Assembly: GCA_964557575.1 (NCBI GenBank)
Contig: CAZLBC010000048.1
Coordinates: forward strand, 1-35,283
DNA length: 35,283 nucleotides
Direction: 5' to 3'
Source of the DNA: CAZLBC01 sp964557575
GTDB lineage: Bacteria > Planctomycetota > Phycisphaerae > SM23-33
This document shows positions 23,543 to 30,716 of this stretch, piece after piece; the first letter of the stretch is position 1, and the number at the start of each line of letters is the position of its first letter. A model generated the notes under the pieces. The model was not told where the DNA came from, did no database searches, and saw only the letters and a program-made list of their open reading frames with translations. A program made the translations under genes and the position numbers.

Positions 23543-24022
23543 TCAGTCGAGACAGTCGCGCATTTCCTCGGCCTCGTCCCGGTCGATGACGCCGTTCCGG
23601 TCCTCGTCGAACAGCCGCTCGAGGGGCGTGTCGACCTTCGCCTTCCCGTGCGTCATCACCAGGTAGTAGATGTACGCGAGCATCTCGCGGGCCTCGTCGG
23701 GTTCGAGCCACCCGTCGTGATCGACGTCGTACCTGACCTGGATCGTCGTGCCGGCCTTGTACTTCTTCGTCTTCCAGAACGTCTTGGTCTCCCAGGGGTC
23801 GACCCGGCCGTTGCGATTGGTGTCGAGGTGTTTTTCCCGGGGAGTGTTGACCCGGGTCTTGACCTTGTGGGCCCTGACCCGCTCGACCCGTTCGATCCGG
23901 CCGTTGTGGTTCCGGTCGACCCGCCTGAAATGCCGGACGCGGCGGGGGGGGCGGGCGAAGGCGAGGCCGGCGGTGAGAACGATGACGAGGGGAACGGTCG
24001 TGACAACGGCGTGCTTCTTCAT
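23543..24022 (-). CDS. Exported protein with four EF-hand motifs
   Basis: This 159-residue protein has a signal peptide (MKKHAVVTTVPLVIVLTAGLA). Four calcium-loop motifs follow: DRNHNGRIERVE, DTNRNGRVDPWE, DVDHDGWLEPDE and DEDRNGVIDRDE. Each has Asp at positions 1, 3 and 5, or Asn variants, and Glu at 12. Between loops it is rich in Arg and Lys. Small secreted EF-hand proteins are frequent in planctomycetes and relatives; their partners are unknown. AGGAGG lies before the ATG (24022); the longer frame to 24163 has no such site. It has its own promoter (24040-24068) and terminator (23481-23521), so it is a single-gene unit. Confidence 0.88.
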   Translation of the reverse strand: MKKHAVVTTVPLVIVLTAGLAFARPPRRVRHFRRVDRNHNGRIERVERVRAHKVKTRVNTPREKHLDTNRNGRVDPWETKTFWKTKKYKAGTTIQVRYDVDHDGWLEPDEAREMLAYIYYLVMTHGKAKVDTPLERLFDEDRNGVIDRDEAEEMRDCLD

Positions 24023-24039
24023 GGTACTCCTCCTTACAC

Positions 24040-24068
24040 ATATAAGTATTACGAAAAACGGTTTACAA
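24040..24068 (-). promoter_or_regulatory. Promoter of the EF-hand gene
   Basis: Minus strand TTGTAA (24068-24063) and TTATAT (24045-24040) are separated by 17 bases, about 18 bases before the ATG. Spacing and position are good for a sigma-70 promoter with a short leader. Confidence 0.6.
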
Positions 24069-24124
24069 TACGAACGTGACGTATTACGCCATGAGAGTGA
24101 ACCGGGGGCGGGAAAAGTAACGTG

Positions 24125-24149
24125 AAAAATCGAAAAAAGTTCGATTTTT
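24125..24149. promoter_or_regulatory. AT-rich perfect inverted repeat between divergent genes
   Basis: A 10-base arm AAAAATCGAA pairs perfectly with TTCGATTTTT, loop AAAAG. It sits between the divergent promoters of the EF-hand and greA genes. As an RNA hairpin it is weak; an operator or a boundary element is possible. No known regulator was matched. Confidence 0.45.
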
Positions 24150-24187
24150 GCCTCGAAGAGCAAGATACAAAGACATAGTGATAGCCG

Positions 24188-24216
24188 TTGCGCATGAAAT
24201 CATATACACTTATACC
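24188..24216 (+). promoter_or_regulatory. Promoter of the long greA gene
   Basis: TTGCGC (24188-24193) and TATACC (24211-24216) with 17-base spacing lie about 30 bases before the ATG at 24248. The match to sigma-70 consensus is moderate. Confidence 0.5.
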
Positions 24217-24247
24217 CCGATAACGGCCCTCTATTGAAAAGAGCAGC

Positions 24248-26428
24248 ATGGACATGAAACGAATACAGGACCTCGTCTCACGCGGCGACATCGACGCGGC
24301 CGGCGACGTCTGGATGGACGCGATAGAGGATATGCCCCCGCCCGGCGCGGTCGGCGACGTACTCACCGCGATCGTCGCGGCCGGCCGGGAGGAGCTCGCC
24401 GAGACGCTCGGCTGGTCGCTCCTGGAGGCCTGCGAGGGCGCGGCCGCGGAAGACCGGCTCGCGCTGGCCAGGGCCGCGCTGCTGGCGGTGCCCGGCAGCG
24501 GGGAACTCCGCCGGCAGACCGCGGATCTCTACCGGGTCGTGCACGGACACCGCGAGCATTTCGACACGATCTGGAGGACTGCCGGCCTGGACCGGAAGCA
24601 ACCGCCCGCGCGGGCCCTGCGGACGCTCGATCTCTGCCTGTCGCTGCAACCCGGCGACTGGATGGGCGATCCGTTCGCCGATCGCGTCATCAGGATCGAG
24701 CGGCTCAGTCCGGTCGGCTACTTCGAGTACACCGAAAACGGCGAGCGGTCGGACATCGAGCCGAAGGAGCTGGCCGACACATTCGAAACACTCGCCGCCG
24801 ACGACGTCCGCTTTCTGCTCCGGGAAGATCCCGACGGCCTGCGGGAGATGGTCGAACACGATATCCCCGGTCTCCTGGCCGGTATCGCCGGCGCGAAGGG
24901 CGGCCGTTGCGACGTCGATGTGCTGAAGGACATCCTCGTCCCGCGGTTTCTGGAACAAGAGCGATGGTCGAAGTGGTGGGGACGGGCCCGGAACGCCGTC
25001 AAGAAGAGCCCGCACCTGACGATCGAGGGCCGGAATCCCGGGACGGTGGCGTACCACGCGGATGGCATCAGTCTCGAGGAGGAATTCGCCGCCGCCCGCG
25101 CCGCCGCCCGCGCGCCCGGCGAGCTGCTGGATGTCCTCCGGCAGTACGTGTCGACCGCGCAGAAGCGGGGCGCGGCCCCCGACGATTCCTTCACCGGCGG
25201 CATAGGGGCGGCCCTGGCGCGCGAGGCGTCGCGGCGCGTCGCCCGCGGGTCGACGGACGCCCTGGCCGCCCTGCTCGCGGTCGCCGAGGCCGCCCGGCTC
25301 GGCTGCCCCGCGCCCGCCGACGAACTGCCCGCGCCGGACCAACTGCTGGCCGAGGCAGACGATCCGGCCGGCCAGGTGGCGGCCGTGACCGACAAGTCCC
25401 ACCGGGACGCGGCACTGGCATTGCTAAAAAGCCATCCCGGCGCGGCCGACCAGCTCGAGCGCCTGCTGTACCGCGCGCCGCTCGATTTCGTGGAGGCGGT
25501 GGCCGCGGCGCTGGCGGCCCGGGGAGCGGGCCAGGCCGTCCACGCGGCGGTCGAGAAAGCGGTCGCCGACCCGGCCGCCCACGTGGATCTCTGCGCCTGG
25601 GCGTGGATCGGCTCGGCGGCGGGCCTGTTTCCCGCACCCGACCGGCTCAATCTCCTCCTGAAGCTGCTGGAACTGCTGCGGGACGTGGACCACGATCCGG
25701 GGCTGAAGGCCGGGCGGAAGAAGGACATTCGCGCGGTCGTGCGCGCGGCATTCTCGGCCGATGATTTCGCCCGCTACGCCGAGACGCTCGACGGGATCGA
25801 CGAGCAGATGGCCGCCGTCGTCAAAAACGGCATCGAGCGCACCGAGGGGCTCGCCCTGACGGTCCACGACCGGATGATCGACATCCTCAGCGGCAAATTC
25901 TACGCGCTGTTCAGGAAACAGAAAGTGTTGCCGTGGGAAGACGAGAAGGCGATCTGGACCACCGAGGCAGCGCTCCGCGAACAGGAACAGCAGTTGCGGG
26001 AGCTGAAAGAGGTCGCCATGCCGGCCAACGCGAAGCGCATCGGCGAGGCGGCCTCGTTCGGCGACCTCAGCGAAAACGCCGAGTGGCAGGCGGCCATCGA
26101 GGAGCGCGACATGCTCGTCGCGCGGGCCCGCGCGCTGGGTGCGGAACTCGCCATGGCGAAGATTATCGGCCCCGAAGACGTGCCGGCGGACACGGTCGGC
26201 ATCGGTTCGCAGGTCACCCTGAAACATACCGCCGACGGGCGGACCGTCGTCCTGGCGTTCCTGGGGCCCTGGGACAGCGACCCCGACAACCGGATCTACG
26301 CCTACCGGACGCCCCTCGCCCAGTCGCTGATGGGCAGCGCACTCGGGGACACGCTGTCGCTGACGATCGACGGGGTGGCGGGGGAATACGAGATCGTCGC
26401 GATCGAATCCGCCCTCTCCCCGCGGTAA
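24248..26428 (+). CDS. greA: Long GreA-type transcript cleavage factor
   Basis: This 726-residue protein ends in a GreA domain of about 150 residues. The coiled-coil tip reads FGDLSENAEWQAA, whose D and E are the catalytic tip residues that make stalled RNA polymerase cleave its transcript. The domain continues with the FKBP-like part (VGIGSQVTLKHTADG, then YRTPLAQSLMGSALGDTLSL). About 560 residues precede this: an Ala-rich helical repeat-like region and a compact domain near 130-250 (WMGDPFADRVIRIERLSPVG). Ordinary GreA has about 158 residues. Chlamydia GreA is about 715 and has such an extension, so this is the PVC form. The ribosome site is weak; ATG at 24254 is also possible. Confidence 0.88.
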   Translation: MDMKRIQDLVSRGDIDAAGDVWMDAIEDMPPPGAVGDVLTAIVAAGREELAETLGWSLLEACEGAAAEDRLALARAALLAVPGSGELRRQTADLYRVVHGHREHFDTIWRTAGLDRKQPPARALRTLDLCLSLQPGDWMGDPFADRVIRIERLSPVGYFEYTENGERSDIEPKELADTFETLAADDVRFLLREDPDGLREMVEHDIPGLLAGIAGAKGGRCDVDVLKDILVPRFLEQERWSKWWGRARNAVKKSPHLTIEGRNPGTVAYHADGISLEEEFAAARAAARAPGELLDVLRQYVSTAQKRGAAPDDSFTGGIGAALAREASRRVARGSTDALAALLAVAEAARLGCPAPADELPAPDQLLAEADDPAGQVAAVTDKSHRDAALALLKSHPGAADQLERLLYRAPLDFVEAVAAALAARGAGQAVHAAVEKAVADPAAHVDLCAWAWIGSAAGLFPAPDRLNLLLKLLELLRDVDHDPGLKAGRKKDIRAVVRAAFSADDFARYAETLDGIDEQMAAVVKNGIERTEGLALTVHDRMIDILSGKFYALFRKQKVLPWEDEKAIWTTEAALREQEQQLRELKEVAMPANAKRIGEAASFGDLSENAEWQAAIEERDMLVARARALGAELAMAKIIGPEDVPADTVGIGSQVTLKHTADGRTVVLAFLGPWDSDPDNRIYAYRTPLAQSLMGSALGDTLSLTIDGVAGEYEIVAIESALSPR

Positions 26429-26554
26429 TGAGTCCCCGGTTTTCCCGTGTCGCGTGTTTGCATTTTCGTTTTAGTGCAATAAACTGTTATGAAATCGATT
26501 ATTCATTTCTCTGCACCCGTCAGGTTATCGTGTTTCATCTGAAAGTGACATAGA

Positions 26555-26585
26555 CCGCCGCGGCACGCTGCCGGTGCGGTTTCTT
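26555..26585 (+). terminator. Possible terminator of greA
   Basis: A hairpin CCGCCGCGGCA / TGCCGGTGCGG (9 of 11 pairs, 3-base loop) is followed by TTTCTT. It lies 127 bases after the greA stop. The mismatches and mixed T run make it weaker than the EF-hand terminator. The rest of the 230-base gap is AT-mixed and holds no gene I recognise. Confidence 0.4.
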
Positions 26586-26658
26586 CAAGCCGGTACTTCG
26601 TAATACAGACGGCGTTTTTTCGATTCACGCGCCCCGTTGCAGACCTGAGGAGACATGC

Positions 26659-29600
26659 ATGCGTTCAATAAAAGGGAGAGCACTCGTCGCCGCCGTCGCC
26701 CTGGCCGCCGCCGCGTCGCCGCCGTCCGCGGCGATCGCCGAAGATCTCAGCTACTACACGAAAAAGAAAAACTGGCTGGATACGCTGGTCGCCTCGCTGT
26801 ACGCCAGGGACCATCCCGGTGAGGTGCCGGCCACCTCCGCCGGGCGGCCGGCCGCACCGGCGGGCACGTTCACGCCCGTGAAAACCGGCACGATCAACGG
26901 CGGGCAGGACCCGGTCCGGATCGCCACCTCCGTCGCGGGGGCGAAGGACCTGGTTCTCGTGGTCACCGACGGGGGCAACGGGATCGGCTGCGACCACGCG
27001 GTCTGGGCCAACGCCAAGCTCGTCACCGCCGACGGCAAAACGGTCTGGCTCGACTCCCTCAAGCCCGTCAGGGCCAAGGTCGGCTGGTCGCACCTGGAGG
27101 CCAAAAGCAACGACACGCGCAACCCGGCCGTCATCGGCAGCGCGAAGTTTCCCCGGTACATCTTCGCCCACGCCCCGAGCGTCGTCCACTACCGGATCGG
27201 GGGCAAGTACGCGCGGTTCGAGGCCGTGGTCGGCATCGACCAGCGGCGGCACCGTAAGGCCGGGACCGTCGAATTCCTCGTCACCAACAAGACGAAATAC
27301 GCCAGGGGGGCGACCGCGGTCCGCGGGGGTCGGGACCGGAAGACCCACCCGATCTGGAACCGGCTGAAAGAGGACTTTCCCGTCGCCCGGTTCCAGGTCA
27401 GGGCCGCCGAGGAATGGCTTATCCGCGACGGGCTCGCGATCGACGACGGGCCCGAGACCTTCAAGGAGACCGCCGTCGCGGTCCTCGAGCAGACCCAAAC
27501 GATTCTGGAGCTGATTCGCAAGAAGGACGCCGACCGCCCGACCCTGGCGAAGTGGCTCGGGACATTCCGGTCCATGGTCGAGAAGGACGAGGTTGCGGAC
27601 TGGCGGGACCTGTACCTGAAGGCCCACATGCTCCGCCGGGAGATGGCCTTCTCGCACCCGGATATGGCGTTCGAGAAGCTGCTGGTCAACCTCCAGGCGC
27701 CGCCGCAGTACAGCCACCAGTGCGACCAGTACCTCGGCCGCCACCAGTTGACCAGCCCGGGCCTCGCGGTCCTGACCGACTGGAAGACCGCCCCCACGGC
27801 CGACATCATCCTCGACGGGAAGCTGCCGCCGGGGGCCTGCCAGCACCCCGACCTGTCGTACGACGCGAAGACCATCCTCTTCGCCTTTTCCGACCATACC
27901 GAAAAGGACAGGAAAAAACGGCGGTTCTGGATATACGAGTGCGCCGCCGACGGGAGCCGGGTCAGGCAGTTGACCGGCACCAGGAACGATCCCCTCGCCG
28001 CCTGGGACGGCCGGCGGACGGTCCTCATCGAGGACTGGGACCCCTGCTACCTGCCCGGCGGCGGCTTTATCTTCATCTCCACGCGGTGCCAGTCGTTCGG
28101 CCGCTGCCACGGCAGCCGCTACACGCCCTCCTTCATGCTCTACCGGGCCAACAGCGACGGCAGCCGGATCCGGCAGGCGGCCTTCGGGGAGGCCAACGAG
28201 TGGGAGCCGTCGGTCCTTGCCGACGGCCGGGTGATCTACTGCCGGTGGGATTACATCAACCGCAACGACACCCACCTCCAGTCTCTCTGGACGACGCGTC
28301 CCGACGGCACGGACGTCCGCCACTACTACGGTAACCACACCCGCAAGCCCACCATGTTCAACGAGGCCCGGCAGATACCCGGCACCCGCAAGGTCGTGGC
28401 GACCGCGATGGCCCACCACTCCTACACCACCGGCTCGATCATCGTCGTCGACCGCAGCACCGGCGAGGACGGTCAGGAGGGGATCACCCGGATCACGCCC
28501 GAGGCCAAGTGGCCGGAGGCCGAGGGCTTCAGGCCGCAGAGCTACTGCAACCCCTGGCCGATCAACGAGGACATGTTCCTTGCCGCCTACCAGCCGGACA
28601 CCGTCGCCCGGCAGGGCCGCCGCCAGCGTGAGGACGCCTACGCGATCTTCTACGTCGACCGGTTCGGGGGGCGGGAGTTCATCTACCACCACGAGGGCAC
28701 CTCGGCGACATGCCCGATCCCGCTCCGGCCGCGGCCGAAGCCCCGGGCGATACCGAACCGGCTGCCCCCGGACGGGGTGAAGAAAAACCTCCCCGGGATC
28801 GCCTTCGTCAAGGACGTGAATATCTGCCGGCACAAGCTGCCCGACAAGATCGTCGCTATACGGGTCAACCAGATCATCAACCAGCCCACGCGCTCCAAGC
28901 GGCAGCCGGGCTCGGTCCAGAACGAAATCCTCAAGAAGACCCTCGGGACGGTCGCGGTCAACCCCGACGGCTCGGTCATGTTCGCGGTCCCGGCCGGCGT
29001 GCCGATCCAGTTCCAGGGTCTCGACGGCAACGGCATGGCCATCCACACCATGCGGTCGATGACCTACTTTCATCCCGGCGAGAGCCAGTCGTGCATCGGC
29101 TGCCACGAACCGGCGGGCACCTCGATGCGGGCGCCGAAGCGGCTGGCCGGCGGCACGCCGAAGAAACTGACCCCCCCGCCCGGTCTCCAGAAGGAGTGGG
29201 AGTGGGGGTTGAGTTTCACCCGCGACGTCCAGCCGGTCCTCGACCGGTACTGCATCCGGTGCCACGGCCTGAAGGGCGAATGCCCGGCCGGCGTCAACCT
29301 CCTCGGTGAGATGACCAGGGGCAAGGCCCCCCACGGCGGCGCGCGCGAGGGGACGAAGGCCTACTTCTCCCTGGTGTGCCGGAAAGGCATGGTCACGGTC
29401 GCCCCGCGCAACCGCGAGAAAGACATCAGCACACCGAAGGACTACTTCTCTCACGCCGGAAAACTGGCGCACATGCTGCTGGAGGGCCACACGGACAAGA
29501 ACGGCACACCCCGGGTCAACCTCGACGGCGACAGCCTCCAGCGGATCGTCAACTGGCTGGACCTCAACGCACAGTGTTACGGGAAGTTCTCCCACAACTA

Positions 29601-30015
29601 CCGGGAAGACCGGAAGGTCTCGAAGGACGGCGAGAAGGCGTTGCGGGCATTCGTCCGGAAGACGTTCGGCGACGATCTGGCCGCCGAGCCGCTCGGCGCC
29701 CTGGTCAACTGCGGGGAGGAGACCGCGAGCCGTATCCTCAAGGCCCCCCTGTCCCGGGGCGCCGGCGGCTGGGGGCAGATTTCCGGCGGGTGGTCGTCGA
29801 CCGCCGATCCCGGCTACAAGAAGGCCCTCGATCTGGTCAAGGGGGTCTTCGAGCCGATGAAGCGGCAGGACATCTGCGGGACCTGCGGCAGCTTCAAGTA
29901 CGGGGGACGGTGCCGGTGCGGCTGCTGCTGGATCCACGAAACGCGGGAGGAATACCGGACCCGGTACGCCGCGGGCGACGCGGAAAAGGATACCATGGCC
30001 AGTTCCGGTGAGTGA
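26659..30015 (+). CDS. Secreted HzsA-like di-haem protein with NPCBM domain
   Basis: This 1118-residue protein has a signal peptide (ALVAAVALAAAASPPSAAIA). Residues about 70-200 form an NPCBM-type beta domain (GGNGIGCDHAVWANAKLVTA). A middle part with beta-propeller-like repeats follows (QHPDLSYDAKTILFAFSDHT, then PSVLADGRVIYCRWDYINRN). This layout is that of proteins related to the hydrazine synthase alpha subunit. Two haem c sites are present: C812-IG-C815-H816 and C865-IR-C868-H869. The C-terminus has a Cys cluster (ICGTCG, CRCGCC, about 1073-1090). HzsA relatives are widespread in PVC bacteria without anammox, so hydrazine synthesis must not be assumed; the substrate is unknown. GAGGAG precedes the ATG. 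The gene is convergent with the next one, 10 bases apart. Confidence 0.85.
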   Translation: MRSIKGRALVAAVALAAAASPPSAAIAEDLSYYTKKKNWLDTLVASLYARDHPGEVPATSAGRPAAPAGTFTPVKTGTINGGQDPVRIATSVAGAKDLVLVVTDGGNGIGCDHAVWANAKLVTADGKTVWLDSLKPVRAKVGWSHLEAKSNDTRNPAVIGSAKFPRYIFAHAPSVVHYRIGGKYARFEAVVGIDQRRHRKAGTVEFLVTNKTKYARGATAVRGGRDRKTHPIWNRLKEDFPVARFQVRAAEEWLIRDGLAIDDGPETFKETAVAVLEQTQTILELIRKKDADRPTLAKWLGTFRSMVEKDEVADWRDLYLKAHMLRREMAFSHPDMAFEKLLVNLQAPPQYSHQCDQYLGRHQLTSPGLAVLTDWKTAPTADIILDGKLPPGACQHPDLSYDAKTILFAFSDHTEKDRKKRRFWIYECAADGSRVRQLTGTRNDPLAAWDGRRTVLIEDWDPCYLPGGGFIFISTRCQSFGRCHGSRYTPSFMLYRANSDGSRIRQAAFGEANEWEPSVLADGRVIYCRWDYINRNDTHLQSLWTTRPDGTDVRHYYGNHTRKPTMFNEARQIPGTRKVVATAMAHHSYTTGSIIVVDRSTGEDGQEGITRITPEAKWPEAEGFRPQSYCNPWPINEDMFLAAYQPDTVARQGRRQREDAYAIFYVDRFGGREFIYHHEGTSATCPIPLRPRPKPRAIPNRLPPDGVKKNLPGIAFVKDVNICRHKLPDKIVAIRVNQIINQPTRSKRQPGSVQNEILKKTLGTVAVNPDGSVMFAVPAGVPIQFQGLDGNGMAIHTMRSMTYFHPGESQSCIGCHEPAGTSMRAPKRLAGGTPKKLTPPPGLQKEWEWGLSFTRDVQPVLDRYCIRCHGLKGECPAGVNLLGEMTRGKAPHGGAREGTKAYFSLVCRKGMVTVAPRNREKDISTPKDYFSHAGKLAHMLLEGHTDKNGTPRVNLDGDSLQRIVNWLDLNAQCYGKFSHNYREDRKVSKDGEKALRAFVRKTFGDDLAAEPLGALVNCGEETASRILKAPLSRGAGGWGQISGGWSSTADPGYKKALDLVKGVFEPMKRQDICGTCGSFKYGGRCRCGCCWIHETREEYRTRYAAGDAEKDTMASSGE

Positions 30016-30025
30016 GACGCCGCCT

Positions 30026-30679
30026 CTACAGCCGTTTGAACGCGATATCCCGGAATTCCCCCCGCGTGAAGTAGGTGGTGATCCCCAGGGGCTTACTCTC
30101 GGCCTGCTGCGGCCAGACCTCGAACGAGTGGTCCTCGATACCGTGCTCGATGACCGTTCTGCCGTCGAGGCTGACGCTGATCATCCCCTCGGCCACCCGC
30201 AGGCGGACAGCGTACCAGCGGCCGTTGACGAACGTGATCTGCTGGGTGGTGCGATTCCGGTCGGCCGAGAAGCCGTCGATGTCGGAGATCCCCACGGTGG
30301 TCCCCGACCATCCCCCGAGGATGAGGGTCGCGTGCCCGGCGCCGACCGGGAAGGTCAGCCCGCAGAAGAAATCATCTCCCCGGGCCCGCCGGGCGGTCAG
30401 CCGGATCTCGTAGCCGTCGCGGGGCACCGTTCCTTTCCAGCCGATGCCCGTCAGGGGCTGCCCGGCGCCGATCGCCAGGACGCCCTCGTCGACGGTTACC
30501 GCGCCGGCGCCCTCGAAAAACGGCATCCCGTCCAGGACCCGCCAGCCGGCCGGATCGTGCCCGTTGAACAGCGCGACCTCCCGGCCCGGCTCGAGCGACG
30601 CGAGGTCGGCGGGCGGCCCGCCGCCGCACCCGGCCGCAACCAGGGCGACGAGCGTCACGAGTGTGCGACATCGCATCAT
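30026..30679 (-). CDS. DUF1080-family (3-keto-disaccharide hydrolase) lipoprotein
   Basis: This 217-residue lipoprotein has a signal peptide ending in LVAAGC. The mature part is a concanavalin-like beta sandwich of the DUF1080 family: EVALFNGHDPAGWRVLDG, then FFCGLTFPVGAGHATLILGG and FEVWPQQAES. The family includes 3-keto-glycoside hydrolases and many uncharacterised proteins of planctomycetes. The start at 30679 was chosen because GGAAGG lies just before it; GTG at 30700 is an alternative. The SSS symporter upstream on the same strand ends 37 bases away, so both may share one transcript. A role in sugar release close to the uptake system is inferred. Confidence 0.85.
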   Translation of the reverse strand: MMRCRTLVTLVALVAAGCGGGPPADLASLEPGREVALFNGHDPAGWRVLDGMPFFEGAGAVTVDEGVLAIGAGQPLTGIGWKGTVPRDGYEIRLTARRARGDDFFCGLTFPVGAGHATLILGGWSGTTVGISDIDGFSADRNRTTQQITFVNGRWYAVRLRVAEGMISVSLDGRTVIEHGIEDHSFEVWPQQAESKPLGITTYFTRGEFRDIAFKRL

Positions 30680-30716
30680 AGCGCCCTTCCGGTTATTCAC
30701 TGCCGTCCGGCGCCCG

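Noticed and set aside
26665..29937. Minus-strand frame of 1090 codons opposite the HzsA-like gene
   Set aside because: Composition is a GC-frame artefact (Val/Asp/Gly/Pro/Arg-rich, no domain). The plus-strand frame has signal peptide, domains and haem sites.
26659..30015. Evidence for anammox metabolism
   Set aside because: HzsA-like proteins occur widely in PVC bacteria. No hzsB, hzsC or hydrazine dehydrogenase is present in the window.
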